From: Apostichopus japonicus | Lineage: Eukaryota; Echinodermata; Holothuroidea; Aspidochirotida; Stichopodidae | Assembly: GCF_037975245.1 (NCBI RefSeq) | Contig: NC_092566.1 | Coordinates: 7,792,001-7,856,000, forward strand | Length of the DNA: 64,000 nucleotides | Direction: 5' to 3' | Shown: in pieces, positions 13,000 through 26,512 of the stretch | Position numbering within the stretch: the stretch's first letter is position 1 | Layout: each line of letters begins with the position of its first letter | Translations under genes and position numbers: made by a program | The notes under the pieces: generated by a model | What the model was told of the DNA's origin: nothing | The model's database searches: none | What the model saw: only the letters and a program-made list of their open reading frames with translations

Positions 13000-15900
13000 A
13001 GGTACTACAACATGATCATGGACAACGGGTGAGGATCGAGGGACACTGTGGAGCATCTGTAGAGAACACAGATACCACTACAGGTGATCATAGGCATAAT
13101 ACTGAGAACCATGGCTGCTAAAACCCTGCTGAACTTGATACTGTGTGAATTAACTTATGGGGATGGACCATGGATTTTTACTGTGAATTAACATTAAAAG
13201 AAGTTATGGTCTAAGCAATGCTGAAATCTAATAGCCCCATGAGAATTATGATGCGTAAAGTCGGGACCAAAAATGACTAATACAGGAGAGGCATGGGTGA
13301 ACCCAGCTCCAATGGATAGACTAACTGTACCCCTAATTTATGCGTCGTATAATTAAGTGGTCGTGTGCCCATCTCTTTAAGAGGCATCTTCTACCGTGGA
13401 ACTCGTTAAGCATTATCAACACGTGACCTCACATGAACAAAACAGAAGTAGGGTTAAACTATTCCAGCAAACCATTTATGCAATTGGGTCATTCTACTTA
13501 AGTCAGTATGTAACCTTTGATCCCCGTTAACAAATGGCAGTGTCATTTAAATTACATGAATACTGGGTTGTTTGTTTTTCGTATTGGCACATGAAAAAAG
13601 GCAACAAAAATAAAAAGGTAAAAGTAACTGGACTTATTTCAACTGAGCTCATACCAAGACAGTCGAAGAACACCCTTACGACAAACTTGTTACATCAGGA
13701 TGCTTCCATACTGTGCAAATATATGAATATGCAAATTTAATATGAAATGAGTAAACAAATGTTAAGATTATAACTAATCAATGACTCCCTTTCAAGAATT
13801 TTGTTCAAAGGTTATCCCATTGTACCAGGACAAAATAGAGAGAGAAAATAAAAAATAAAATGTTTACGATAAATCAAAGAAAAATAAAAGATTTCCATTC
13901 TTGTTATTTATAACAGAAAAGCCATTGTAAAGACTTATGAATACATTGGTTTACATTTCATTTATGGTATTAAGAGGCTTTTACATTAAGTCACTGAGCC
14001 TGAGTGTTAACTTCAACATGGTCTCAAACGATGAGGGCTCCCTTTGATATGTATGCCATCGTGAAAAAGGACAGAGCAATTTTGGCATCCTCAAGATGAA
14101 GAATTTTTCTTGTTAATTTTAATTAAATTGTTTAGCAGGGTATCAGATTTGCCATAGTCACAATACTTACTGTCTTAATTAGGCGTATTAATCAGACTAA
14201 TTGATCAAATCCATTAACCATTAAGTACAAGCAAGCCAACAATGGACAGCTTCAGGGGCTCCTCTCTGTCAAACTCTGAGACCCATAATAGAATAGCCCC
14301 ATCACTTTTATTAAAACCAGCAAATAGCGAGATACAGTTGTTCATACACATGATTGTTTGTATGCAATAAATACTACAAAGCGCTCCCTTACAAATAGAG
14401 AAACTTTAATGTGATAGCAACCATCACTGACTTAACTTCAGCCAGTTTGGGATCTAGACCTCTTACATCGGGATTGTGGTCATGTGACCAGGATGAAGTT
14501 TATACCTCTAGTGTGCAGTATGATAGTTATCAATGAAAACACAGATAACACTTAACTAATAGGGTAACTCATAACAAATAAATATCCCATCATGCATTGG
14601 GGTACCAATTCACTGTCAAGTTAGACTTTTTTTACGTTGACAAGCAAACGATGGCCAAATACCATTCTTCATTCTCTATCACTTCTCATCAGATAAATTC
14701 TTCTTAGGTTTGTTCCTGTTTCAAAGCCCCCAACATACCACATCACCCAAAAATACACTTTCTGAACAAAAACTTCAAAGATAACCTTCAAAGTTGACCT
14801 AGATACCATTTTTTGTTGGTTGCTGTGCTTGCATTTAGAATCATAGCATGATGGGGTCAGAGGTCAGAAATAATCCAGATCACATTCCCAGAGTCATTTC
14901 ATCAAATCATTGAAGAGATCGCATGGGGTGAATGCATCGGGGGGGGGGTCTTTGGAAACCTTCCCCCCAGTGATGTCATAAGTATACCATAGTCGCATCA
15001 CTTCAAAAGCAGCAGCATGTCTCATTTTATACATTCTTGGATGACCATTTAATTCTGAAAATGTGGACTGAATTTTGGAGAGTCTTAATATTTGCTTACA
15101 AGAAAAAAGTTGCTCTCTCTCTATAAAAAAAAAACCCATTTTCTTGAAAGATACAACAAATGCAACATGTGAAGAATGTCTCGGTTACAATGCTAGCCCG
15201 CAAAGTCGATTGATCTTGCGAACAAAAAATAGAAGAAAAAAAATGTTAGAAGGAGAGACTCAATATGAGTCTACGGAATATTTCAAATAAATTCATTTCT
15301 ACATCAGAGTAGCGGTTACTAAACCGGCCTTCGCACCGCACAGACAAGACCAATGTCGAAGGCAGTAGCAGTCATACACCTCTACACACGGTGTGCACTT
15401 AGTCGACAAAGTCCTCACGAGAAACTTGTGACGAGGAGTTTATAAAACAATGTGACATAATGGTTCAATAAATAGCAGCGTATCATCCATTGGTAAAATG
15501 TTTCAATTGTAAGTCGGTTATAAACTTGTTAATGATAGTACTTAAGTACTTAGAGAGTAGAGAGGAAAAAAGTGATCATTATATTTACATATTTACATAA
15601 GTTATGATTATTCATAAGAAAGAATTGACCAAAAACTGAAGAAGGTTCTCGTTCCTGTGCTCTAAGTACAATACCTATATGTACAAATAGATCTATGAGT
15701 TTAGATTTAATTTAAACCTTCAGATCACGTAGAAAAAGGTTAAAAGGAAAAAAAACCCAAAACAATCGAATAAAATGATAATTAAAAAAAATAAATCAAA
15801 ATTAACGAAAAAGAACTTTCTACTTTTAGTTTGAAGAATGAGTTTTACAAAAATTATATCGATTTTCTTGCAATATGATTGACTATATTTTGTTGTTTGT

Positions 15901-18900
15901 TTTTGTTTTGTTTCAATTTGTGTCTAATTTAAGAATCCAACCCGCACAAACTATTCTTTCAGCAAAGTGCGAGTTGGAACGGCAGTGGGATTATACACAC
16001 AGACGGACTGACACAGACAGTGACAGAGATGTTTCTTCCGATAGAGTCGACGCCCTTTCTTCAGCATCTCTTCTATATTGGGTCAAAGGTTACTGGTATA
16101 ACCCAACAGTGTCACAGGGTCATTTGGCAGCCTTGAAAGTGGCAAATTTTCACTTTTGGTCTGTGAGATAGGTGTCTAGTCTGTGGATTGAGCCTATAGT
16201 TTGTAAATGAAGAATTTTTGTACCATTTCTGTTGAATCGTTTTCGGCTATGACTTTGTCACGAGGTAACAATTCTTTGGTCGCTGAGGAAAAGTGCAAAG
16301 TTCCAAAGCCACTTGACCAACAATTTTACGGACACCGTGGGCTGACATCATATTTCTCAACCTTTACTGATTTTTTTCTCTAAGCATACTTGATAATTTT
16401 CGTTGATACAAAGAAAACTAATCTGTTTCAAAATTTGAATCTATGAACATAAATAACAATCAAAAAAAAAAAGTGAATACAAAAATAGCTGTGTACTCTA
16501 CCACATACCAAGCCTTATACCCACTTAAAACCCCTCACTGGTAAAACGGTCGTAAAATACCTGGACGACTCACAAATCCAAAATAAACAAACAAACATTC
16601 TAAATAAATCAATAAAATATCAAAAATTCTTTCGGATATAGTAAATAGATGATAAAAACCTCATATTTTTGAAGTTATAGTTTCCCCAGCCAGTTAGACA
16701 ACATGGACCACATTAAGGCATTATCTCGTCAAATAGTACCCTGTAACGAAATGAGGACGTAAAACAGATAATACTCTTCCACCAGGGATCCCCCTCTCTT
16801 CTAATGTCACTTTCAGTCACTTCAGTCAGTAACATATAGTAAATGTATTAACCTTCCTACTGAAAGTTGCTTAAAGTGATGTAAGAAAAAGAGGGTGTGA
16901 CCCTTCCCAACTTGTAGGAATGGTGGCTTTAGCGGACGTAACTTATCTCAATGATGTGATATACTTTGCTTTTGCTACATTTGGAACTGTCAATTCATGA
17001 CAACAGGAAAGAACTTCCTACTTCGTACATTTTCGGGATCAAAGTGACTGTTACTTTTTTCGTGCAATCAAGAATTGCTTGGCAAAAGTGTCGTACATTG
17101 TTACAAACTTATTCTACATTTTACCATTTTTTCAAAACTTTAAATTTTAATTTCCAACTCATATAAATATGACCTGGTCACTGTAACTCCTTTCTGGAAT
17201 TATTTGGTTGACACTTTTGGTCACAAACCAAAACTTTGAAAATAATTCAATTCTTTCAATTATTTAACCGGGACTTTCACGACTGCATCGTTATAACAAA
17301 AGAATGAAGTGTGTTTTTGTGTTTACAAACTCAAAAGACTGCTTTTCACAATTTTACACCAAAAAAAAGAAAAAAAGAGAGGTTGAAGAGGAAGAAAAGA
17401 AAAATGCAGCAGATGATTTAACTACTATTAATTGCATAAAACTAGACATAAAACTAGAGCTCTACAAGACAGAAATTTACTAGAACATGGCAAATAGAAG
17501 CTAACTGGTGGAAGAAAAGTTTGGTATTTATGGAAGAGACAATGGATCTAGAAAAAAAAAGAAAAAAAAAGAAGAAGCTTATTAACATTACTATTGCTAG
17601 CATTCTAATATCAACAGAAAAAGCAAATATATGGATTTTGAGAAGAAAAAAAAAAAAGTGTGTTTTTTATTTAAATGACAGAGGCCAAAAGAACTTGTCG
17701 CTGAGAAGGAACCATGGATTTACTATGCGGGGGAAATTAAGATATCACTGACTATATGATTCCCTGTGTATGAAATACAGAGTGCCTTGATTCTTGTTGT
17801 GACTGGAAACAATTGTTCCTCACCCAGACACTATTTATATTTATATTTTTCTCCGGGTTAAAATATTCACATCTGATATTCTTCTGTGAAATGTGGGACA
17901 TGAATGAATGAAGTATTGACAGATCGAAACCATCACCAAAGTTCCTGCTCGATAAAATCATTCCTTTTGACCGAAATTTACTGCTTTGCTTTAAGATACA
18001 GTAGGATGGAACATCATCTTGGAAGTTTTTGTAACTCTCACACACCGACTGAAAAGAATCTTGTGACCATTGTATGGACATGATAACGTAAGTAGTAAAT
18101 GCACACCTAAGTTGTTTTGTAAACGTCACTCAACCACACCACTAGCAACACAGATCAATTTTGTCATATGATAGAGGCCTTTATGTATAATGAACATCAG
18201 ACTTTAACTAATTCATTGACAAAATAGCTGGAATTCTTGCACAAACTAACACTTGTGAGATGGCCTAGCAACCCTGCAAGGAAGGCAAAACAAAGTATAA
18301 GCGATGATTCAAAAAAAAAAAGGAAAACAAAAACTGATATTCAATAAAGTCTGCAAAGCCTCCTTGAGTAAGACATGCATAGAAACATAATGCAATGTTG
18401 GATGAGAAAAGGATTTAAGGCAAAAAAACAAAACAAACAAACATAAAAAAATTAAGCGGCTGATAAATGAAACTACTAAAAATAGACACATTTTGAATTA
18501 AAATTGGCAGGAGAATTTAACCTTCTGTTGAGTACACTGTTGTTTACTGTAATAATTAATTTATTGATAATAATAAGAATGTCTTTCTATTCATTGTAAC
18601 CTTTTCCTTTCTCTCGAGTTAGATAACAACAGGAGGGAGTGCAAAGCAGAGGAACCAAAAATTCCTGTAAAGTTAGTACAGAAGGGCTGTTTTACAAAAA
18701 AATTGGGGGCAAAACTTTAATCGCAAAAGTGAGAAAAGAACTAAGAGAATGGTTGGAACAAATTTGTAAACCCAAAGTAATACTTATTTTGAATTTCAAA
18801 GCAGCAGAATATTTATGGACCATCCCTTTTTAAGTTCCCATCAATTTACTGTTCTCCTGTCCTTCTTTATAGTTTGTGACCTGTTCTTCTATTCCAAATA

Positions 18901-19746
18901 TAGCCCCACCCCTCCCTTCCACAGCCACGAACATATATAGAACGATAATGACAATTTATGAAAGCAAAATTTCAACTAGAAACATAAAATTTACTATAGA
19001 CATCTCCTTTTTTCATTTCACATTTACTGTTTAAAAAATTCAAGATTAAGTGAAGTGCCTTGTTTGCAATGTGTCCTTGATGTAATAATTTACATGCTTA
19101 ACATCCCCCCCCCACCCCCTTTTCTTTGTCATCCAGCCCACCAATCTATCACAATTCTTTTCTTAAATAATGCTCACGAAGCATGGACGGAAGGAAGCAA
19201 CTACACATTTCAGTATGAGCAATAGGAAGCCACATCAGCTATCTACATATGGATAAATACATCACAATTAAATGATTGATACAATTTTGTACACATAGAG
19301 AGCATCTGGTAAACAATGCCCGAGTAATCCGAATAAACCCCACCTAGAGGGCCCAGCTTATGCCATATCTTAATATGCAAAGGGAAATAAACCTGTAAGC
19401 ATAGGCTGGATTTCCTCCTATGGGATAGTGTGTTAGGTTATCGTTAATCTTCACCTAGACTTCAAGGAAAAGTGTTTTGAGCAGCAAACGTCTTAGAAGA
19501 AACCCCCACATTTGGTGTTTATTGGCCAACTTTAGATGAACACAGTGAGGCAGCAGTTCCTTGAACTAATCTTATTCAGGAAATAGTTAGTCCAGTATCG
19601 CATGGTAAGTGCTATGCAAAATGTTCAAATTGTACTTTGAAAAGATGATACTATTCAGAGCCATCAGAACTGCTGCACAAATGTAAACACTAAATTATTA
19701 CCTCCTTATTGGTAATGGGTCTTGAGCTTAAGGTATCAGGTTAAGG
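13000..19746. other. Intergenic, no recognised gene
   Basis: AT-rich sequence beyond the receptor's 3' end. It contains low-complexity A runs (17340-17660), a poly-G run at 14940-14947 and a C run near 19105. It also contains two open frames of unknown meaning: plus strand 15875-16171 and minus strand 17752-18129. No known domain is seen in either. Confidence 0.6.
17752..18129 (-). other. Unrecognised open reading frame, 125 residues
   Basis: This is the longest open frame outside low-complexity DNA, with an internal methionine in VIMSIQWSQDSFQSV. The composition is mixed (W, C, Y, D and N all present) and not repeat-like, for example QDDVPSYCILKQSSKF and FNPEKNININSVW. I recognise no family. 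It could be an exon of an unknown gene, a decayed transposon fragment, or chance. Confidence 0.2.
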
Positions 19747-19752
19747 TTTATT
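19747..19752 (-). terminator. Candidate polyadenylation signal AATAAA
   Basis: The nearest canonical hexamer downstream of the BMPR1 stop codon on the minus strand. In AT-rich sequence such hexamers occur often by chance, so support is weak. Confidence 0.3.
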
Positions 19753-20790
19753 AGCTCCAACTAAGAAAGTAATTGTTAATATTTAAACATCCTTTACTCC
19801 TTCATTTCACTTTCCTTTATCTGCTCACATTTGCATGTGTATGAGCAACTGGCATTTTAACCCTTTCTCTGCTCAGTACTACATATTAAAGAGAAAGTCT
19901 TTTCTGGATTAACATAGTTTCTGATTAGACAGTCTAACCCCGGGCTAAAATTGGACACCAAACATCGATTATGGTACTTCAAACTGTTACTTGCATAGAA
20001 TATTTCCCTTAAATATGAAACTGGGTGAAAGTTTTTTGCTTTGAAGCACAGGATACCAAAAACAATCTCATTCTTGGTTAAATAACATTTACATGATAAA
20101 GAAAAAAACAGGTTAATGTTTACAGCAATAAATACTTAATGAGGAGTTGTATGTTAACATTATCTTACAGAGGAGGATGAGGGGGGAAGGGGGACAACTG
20201 GGACCGACGACACGAGTTGGCACATAGCTCAAGAAGATCTCCAAGATTAAATCCATTAAGAAGTAACCGTGTTTGGGGCTAACTCCAGGCTAGTCTGAAG
20301 AAGAGGTTGTACATCTGGTGACGCTCATCAAGAGCAAAACGAAATAAAACCCAAAACACGTTCCTAGCGCACCTGGAAGGTTTCCGTGACAACTACAAAA
20401 GAACACCGTCTCAAGGTCCGAGGAATTTTGCTTGGAGTCGAATCAATACCAAGCACACCTGTCTTGAGAATAGATATAAAACATGAAATCACTTTGATTT
20501 GTTGTTCGTTTCTCCGGCATCTTCTTCCCATCTCCCCAATGAATTCAATCGATCTGCAAGTGTTTCCCTTTCTCATTTTCTTCACTCATGCTCCATAAAA
20601 ACTAGAGTTGATTCTCTTGGAAGAACTCATCGTCTATGCATATATGCATTTCCTGGTATGATCGCGTGGATCTTGCAAAAGTCGTTACTTCCTGCGGCGG
20701 GAATTGAGACTTTTTCTCCCTGTAACTCGGGAGGTCAACAGCTAAAGTTCCTCAAATGCTCCGTAAAGCTACTCATTCCTTATCCCGAGT
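19747..20790 (-). other. Presumed BMPR1 3' untranslated region
   Basis: No coding sequence is seen. On the minus strand the first AATAAA after the stop codon is at 19747-19752, and another is at 19518-19523. An UTR of about 1.0-1.3 kb is therefore possible. The real cleavage site cannot be fixed from sequence alone, and an UTR intron is not excluded. Confidence 0.4.
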
Positions 20791-20913
20791 TCATACTTTG
20801 TGGGCATTCTCCTGCAATTTGGCCAAACTTTTCTTGACCCGGAGTGACGTGAGTCTAGCTGCAGGGTTCGGATGCCAACACTCTGAAATGATCTTGGCGA
20901 CTGCACTCAAAAC
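20791..20913 (-). CDS. BMPR1: BMPR1 terminal coding exon
   Basis: The coding part is 123 bp. It supplies residues 407-446 and a TGA stop at 20791-20793. It reads VLSAVAKIISECWHPNPAAR then LTSLRVKKSLAKLQENAHKV. These are the conserved ECW, NPAARLTALRIKKTL and KL blocks at the end of the type I receptor kinase (the NANDOR box region). The acceptor is CACCAG. Open frames on the plus strand across this exon (20386-20837) are antisense shadows. Confidence 0.95.
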   Translation of the reverse strand, partial: VLSAVAKIISECWHPNPAARLTSLRVKKSLAKLQENAHKV

Positions 20914-22943
20914 CTGGTGTTGGAAATATAAATAACAAATATCATTCACAAATAAATTTCAAAAGTGTTGTCTCCAAAATGTGATTTTGTAAATGGTTAT
21001 CATAGGGCAAGGAAATGTCAGGAGAGCTGTATACCAAAAAGGTTAAATCCTTCAATATTACTGAGAAAGGTAACTTGGAGCCATGTCATCTGTAAGAAAG
21101 TTACGACTAGAGACGCCACTAGCAAATTGAAAAAAAGAACCTGAAATTGGCCGCAGGTCAGCGTCTGGCAAAGAGAGGCCAAAGAATACCAAACTTACAT
21201 GGTGTACACACATACACACAAAAAAAAAAACTTAACCTAGTCTTACTGTTAGGCCCAAAAGTTCATTAACACTTGCACACATAAACACATGCTACTATCC
21301 TACCATGCTAATTTGATAATACTAATGTACCTGCATAGTTTTAAAATACTAATGCAAATCACTGACCACTTTTGAAACTGTCGTTCACATTGCTTTCATA
21401 CCAAACTTTGTTTCCAAATCTGGAACACTATCCTCTTATGTCAAACGTAGGCTAGGATAATCTCAGCAGCCTAACGTTAGACCATAATGATAGGCTTTAC
21501 ACATAATAACTAAGATTGGCACTGTTATACTTATTAAAGTAGTAGTAGTGCTGTCACTAGTGTTAGGCCTAGCCTATAGAGTTTGCTATACCTGACAGAT
21601 CAATATTTTTGCCCCGGATGACACATGTGTGGAGTAAAATCATCGTGATTTTGTCTCTTTGCTATTAAGGCCCAGCTCCATTGAAATTTTTCCTTCGCTT
21701 CTCTTTTGATATCGTCATTTCTGCTTATTCTGACAGTTAAGAGACATTTTTGAATTCTGCAATACGAAGGGTGCAAGATTCCACAATATGCATCCCACTT
21801 ACAGTTAACAGGTTAATTGCTGGTTGTGTACACACTGACAAGTGATCAAATGGTTGTGTGAAATTTTGCAAGTTTGGCATTAGGTTTCATTTTTTGGTTG
21901 CTCTTTGTAGTGATCAATGGAGACCTATAAGACAGTACCATAGGATATGAATCTCACTGTGTTAAAACAAGCTGGTTTAAGTAGGACTTATGTACCCTGT
22001 GGTTGATTAATGTTGACTTTGTGCAGGTTTGGTTTGTTTGAAAGAAAGAAAGGTTTCTGAATTTATTGATATAAAAGGACAATGTGACATGGGAATGTGG
22101 TGACAAAAGAGATTTACCAGGTTAAAGATAATCAAACAAAGAAGAAAGATGGCATCTCTGTTAGAAGGAAAAGTGCAAGAATGGCTACACTTAAAATTGT
22201 GCCACAAATTATACCACAAAATCCGGTGTCACCAGCCAATCAGGTGTCAAAAGTGAAACATTGTATTGTTAGCATTCAAATAGAGTATGCTGACATTTCA
22301 TTTAAAATGACATGATATGCTCACATGTCACATCAAAACAATTCACTACATCTGGTGTCAGCAGTGGGATGACAGCCAGTGTCACATAAAAGAACCCACC
22401 AATCAGGCGTCAGAAGTGAAACATTGTATTGTTAGCAGTCAAGTAGACCATGCTGACATTTCATTTAAAATGATATGATATGCTCACATGTCACATAAAA
22501 GCAATTCACTACATCTGGTGTCGGCAGTGGGATGACAGTCAGTGTCACGTAAAGAACTCACCAATCAGGCATCAGAAGTGAAACATTGTATTGCTAGCAG
22601 TCAAATAGAACATGCTGACATTTCATTCAAAATGATATGATATGCTCACATGTCACATAAAAACAATTCATTACATCTGGTGTCATCAGTTGTGACTTCC
22701 TTGTGGTGAAAACTGTTGTTTGTGTAAGATCTGAAGTGACATCACAGGTTCTTGTATTGACCCACTTTTCACCGAAACACAAAGTTAACTAATGATACAA
22801 TTTAGTCCGCATACAAGATACAAAATGGCATCTGAACAAATTTTGCTTAAATACAATATATTTAACGTCACGTACAAATATTTAGTGTACATATCTCATC
22901 GTGAGCCTTCGACTGACCATTTCCAAACTTTAAACTTCCTTAC
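20914..22943 (-). other. BMPR1 last coding intron
   Basis: A 2.0-kb intron with a GTAAGG donor and a CACCAG acceptor. It contains the 162-bp tandem repeat at about 22237-22692. The remainder is AT-rich and unremarkable. Confidence 0.85.
22237..22692. repeat. 162-bp tandem repeat, 2.8 copies
   Basis: Three units start at 22237, 22400 and 22562, each with CAATCAGG. They share AAGTGAAACATTGTATTG, TGCTGACATTTCATT and CTCACATGTCACAT, and end with ACATCTGGTGTC. The third unit is cut short. Units differ from each other by roughly one base in ten to fifteen. Confidence 0.9.
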
Positions 22944-23074
22944 CTCATCTCCACACCATCTGTTGGGAATACTGGGCCTCTTTCTCTCAAGGGCGACTGT
23001 TCTTCTCATATCCTCAAAACTTGGATCACTGGAAACACAGTCAAAATACGGAAGTTGGCACTCTTCGACTATAC
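22944..23074 (-). CDS. BMPR1: BMPR1 exon: kinase C-lobe
   Basis: This 131-bp exon supplies residues 364-406, after a glycine split across the junction. It reads [40 protein letters not shown] and then CGDE. These are the family's conserved GIVEEYQLPYYD, VPSDPSYEDMR and RPxIPNRW blocks. The acceptor is TTTCAG and the donor is GTAAGG, phase 0. The 131-bp length is, from memory, the same as the corresponding exon in vertebrate type I receptors. Confidence 0.96.
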
Positions 23075-25737
23075 CTGAAACATGTAAAAACATGTACATA
23101 TTAAGTACGAGACACTCCTTTATGTCTTAAATAAACCACTTCTGATCAATCGGACAAACGTCGAGCCGGAAACAACGGATCAAGTATTTTCGTTGGGGAG
23201 GCTTGTACTCTACCGGACAAAAAAAGTTGGTTTCATATTATCCTGTATTCAACCACATTTCCCCGGAAATATCTCCCTCTTGCATTGTCAAAGATTTTAC
23301 ACGATGCGAAAGGTTAGTGTCCTTGGTCATATGATATGTATACATGGAGGTATAGCTATTGATATATCAACTCATAGCAAAATAACAGTCAACAGCGAGA
23401 GTTGTATACAAATCACCTCAATGTTAAGGTTGGGTCAGGCCCTGCCAGTTATCTTAATAATATTTTCTCTATATATGGGAAGAGCGGTGACAAACGTCTT
23501 CCAACCAGTTCACTTAACAAATTACGGGACATAAGTCATGATTCGTTACAACTGTGGTCGACGGCTAGCAGCACCTACTACCTTGGGCTGAAGAGCTCAT
23601 TTCCCAGAATACACCATTTACAATCACTCCTGTTTTACGTTATAAGGCATGGCGAACATTTGCTAGCTTTTACACAAACTTAAAAAACCAGCTGTTTGGT
23701 TTTAGTACCTGTAGTCCACTGCTCACCAAATCCGCTGAACTACAGAAATGTCCCATGCAAAGAACACACAGTCTTAGCTTCCGTCCCCAAAGTCGCGCTT
23801 TTAACGTTAGTTTACGGCGTCTGGTGGGTTAACTGCTATAATGATTCACCCTGATTCTAATATGCAAATTTAGGCTAGGTACTGTATGCTATAAAGTTGT
23901 GGGTCAAGGCTATCTTTCGTCTAGTGTTCTTATGACAGTTTTATCCAAATGAAATTCCAAATGTTTCAAAAAACCAAAACCAGTTGTACAGGTTACTGTG
24001 CGGCCTACACACTAATGATGACCTAATGATAGGCTTACTACAGTTAGTAGTACTGACGATTGTAAATCTTGCTTATTGTATGACAACTGCTAGCATTGTT
24101 TTGTGGAGGGCTAGGATGTTAAAATAGCAAATTATCACAGGTAAGTGTCCATCTAAGCTCAACCCACTCCAGACAAAAATGTTCTTTTTTACCGGAAGAA
24201 AAAAACCCTTTCACTACGTGGTCAAAAAAATAGATCCATATGAACAGAGTTCATCAAATGAGGAATGTTTTCTCCTCACTGTTTCAGAGAGATCTTTAAA
24301 GTGCAAAGACTTTCGGATACCCAAAAGAGAGGCTTTTTCATAATCCCTACTTTTCCTCACTTTCCCTACCGAGCAGGGAACCAGGAGGAGACTAATGCAA
24401 CTATTAAACTAACGTGACAGGTTTCTACTTAAGCGTCTTTTACGGAATTGAAGAGTATTAAAGTAATCAAGATCAGCTGCCTTTGGAGAATTTCCCGTTG
24501 CAATCAGATCTGAAGAGAAAAGTGGGCGAGCGATTTGGATGCAAACTGTAACTCTATACTATGTGGGTACTACAAGAATCTGAAGAGCCATTTTGTTGGT
24601 ATTATGTAACAACATTAAGGAGAAACAGAATCCTTGAAGAAGCAGAGATGAGGACCTACTTTTACGTGTTATCAAAATTTATACATAAGAGATTCAATTT
24701 TACCTGCCCCATCAAGTTTAAAAAAAAAAATATTCCCTCTGCCATGACAGACATTGCTTTTTCTTTCACCAGTATCTTAGGATTCAGAGATTTGATCTGA
24801 ACAACCTTCTAGGTCACAGACGGTCAAATAACAGGGAAAAAATCTCCAGGCACCAAAGTGCTTTCACCCACAAATCATAATACAATCTAACCCTCATATT
24901 AAAGTTCAAATCACAAAAGGTAAAATATATTTTCGTTGTTACTTATTTTTTTTTTTTCCGTCTTCGTGAAAACTTGAGAAGTACAGTAAGTACAAAGACC
25001 TGGACGCCTCGCAGGTATTTTTTCTTTAAAGTACAGTGAGTAAGCGCTTAAAGCTTTAATTACGACGCTACTTAACAAATTACCATATATCCTTTTGCCT
25101 AAAACAATGACAATACACATCGATCACAATTACCTATAATAAAAGGTGATAAGGTTTAACAGCTCTCAGAAGATTTAATTTGCATGGATTCGTTATGTTA
25201 GCCTGCTCTGTAATGGTAACGAACAATTTCCTAACATTCACACCTTGAGCGTTGAGAGAGTTAATCAAATTTTCTTCTCTGCGAGGGGTACTTACTCTCT
25301 TCGAGTTGATGAATCTGATAAAACAAGGGGGCTTCGTTAATATTAGAACAGGCCTCTCCTTGATTTGTGTCTTTTGTGTTTCGTCAAATGCTAAAAGGAC
25401 CAACAAAATTATCTCTGTTTGTTAGTTTTGTTTATTAATTTTATCAAGGGGTGGCAATTACCACATTTAATTGTAAACATATTATCAGACACAAAAAACA
25501 ATGGAAGCATTGTTATCTGCCTTTGAGAGAGTGCTGACGATTATCCAGACACAAGTGTATACTGTCTTTATAATAAACAGAAACGGTAAATACTTCTTCT
25601 AGTTAGTGACCTGTATCGGCTTAATCGAAGATAAAAAAATGGAGTAATTACATTAGAAACAATAGTCAGCAATGATTCATTGCTATTTTTTATTATATTA
25701 TGTTTATTATTATTATTATTTGTTTTTTCAATTTTTT

Positions 25738-25800
25738 TTTTTTAGCCTTTGAAGAAGATCCTGCTAGGATCGAAACGTCAGGCCAACTTACTTTTACACA
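25738..25800 (+). repeat. Hairpin repeat, copy of the motif in the 12-kb foldback
   Basis: After a T run, the sequence TTTGAAGAAGATCCTGCTAG and its continuation form a stem GATCCT/AGGATC followed by GAAACGTC. It shares the tail ACTTACTTTTACA with the copy at 12473-12515. A third, inverted, copy is at 11957-11996. The three copies define a dispersed repeat family. Confidence 0.65.
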
Positions 25801-26269
25801 TTCTACTACACAGGCTCTCCAGTGGATAAGCAGTTTGCTTGCAGTTTTATTTTATTTTGATTATTTTGATTACATATATCTACTAGCACGCCGGTTTAAT
25901 ACAAGGTTACAGAATGATTCGTTCGTCTGGTGCACACTGTCGAGGACAATCAGAAAACAGGTTACAAATTCTCTATGAATCGATGAGAGAACAGTGAAAA
26001 TCCACACAAAACTTTCCTTTTGTATGGCATGGATATTTTCATCCTAATTCTTAGTTTTCAGCAGAAATGTCCAATATGGGGATGACAGCAGTCTTTGGAT
26101 GACAGTAATGGGATACCTGGTACAAGTGTTCTTTTCTGAAGGCAAACATCAAAGAGAATAATTTCATAAAGCAGAGAGTAATCTACAGAGATGTGCAGCA
26201 GAGATGAAACCTTCCCTCCGATACGAGTTACAACCTATAGGCTGAGGAGTCTCTTGAAGTATTATTTTA

Positions 26270-26512
26270 GGAGTGTTAGCTCGTGGTTAACGCCGGTGCC
26301 TTCCAATCATAAGGTTCCGGTTCGAGTCACTCCAAGATTAATGTATGTCATCAAGTTACAGAGTTGTTGACAATTGACAATTCATAACCATGGACGTTAA
26401 ATATGAATCTAAGAGATGACTTCGGTCAGCTTGCGGCTTTGATAAGCCAATGTGGCTTCTTCGCGAGTTCCTGCTTGAGGATCTAAAATACATACAAATA
26501 CATACATTATCG
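26270..26512 (+). mobile_element. tRNA-derived SINE
   Basis: The first 64 bases (26270-26333) are tRNA-like. There is a six-pair acceptor stem GGAGTG/CACTCC, an A-box-like TAGCTCGTGGTTAACG and a B box GGTTCGAGTC. A body of about 170 bp follows, including CTTCGGTCAGCTTGCGGC and a GCCAATGTGGCTTC segment. The sequence ends in an ATACATACAAATACATACAT tail. Head, body and simple-repeat tail are the three parts of a tRNA-type SINE. I have not identified the exact family, and target-site duplications are not obvious by eye. Confidence 0.75.

Noticed and set aside
15875-16171. 98-codon plus-strand frame with a hydrophobic start
   Set aside because: The start looks like a signal peptide, but it is a T-rich run. 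The remainder has no family resemblance, and no Kozak or splice support is visible.
20386-20837. Plus-strand open frames of 70-112 codons
   Set aside because: They are antisense to the BMPR1 terminal exon and 3' region. The minus-strand reading matches a conserved kinase C-terminus.
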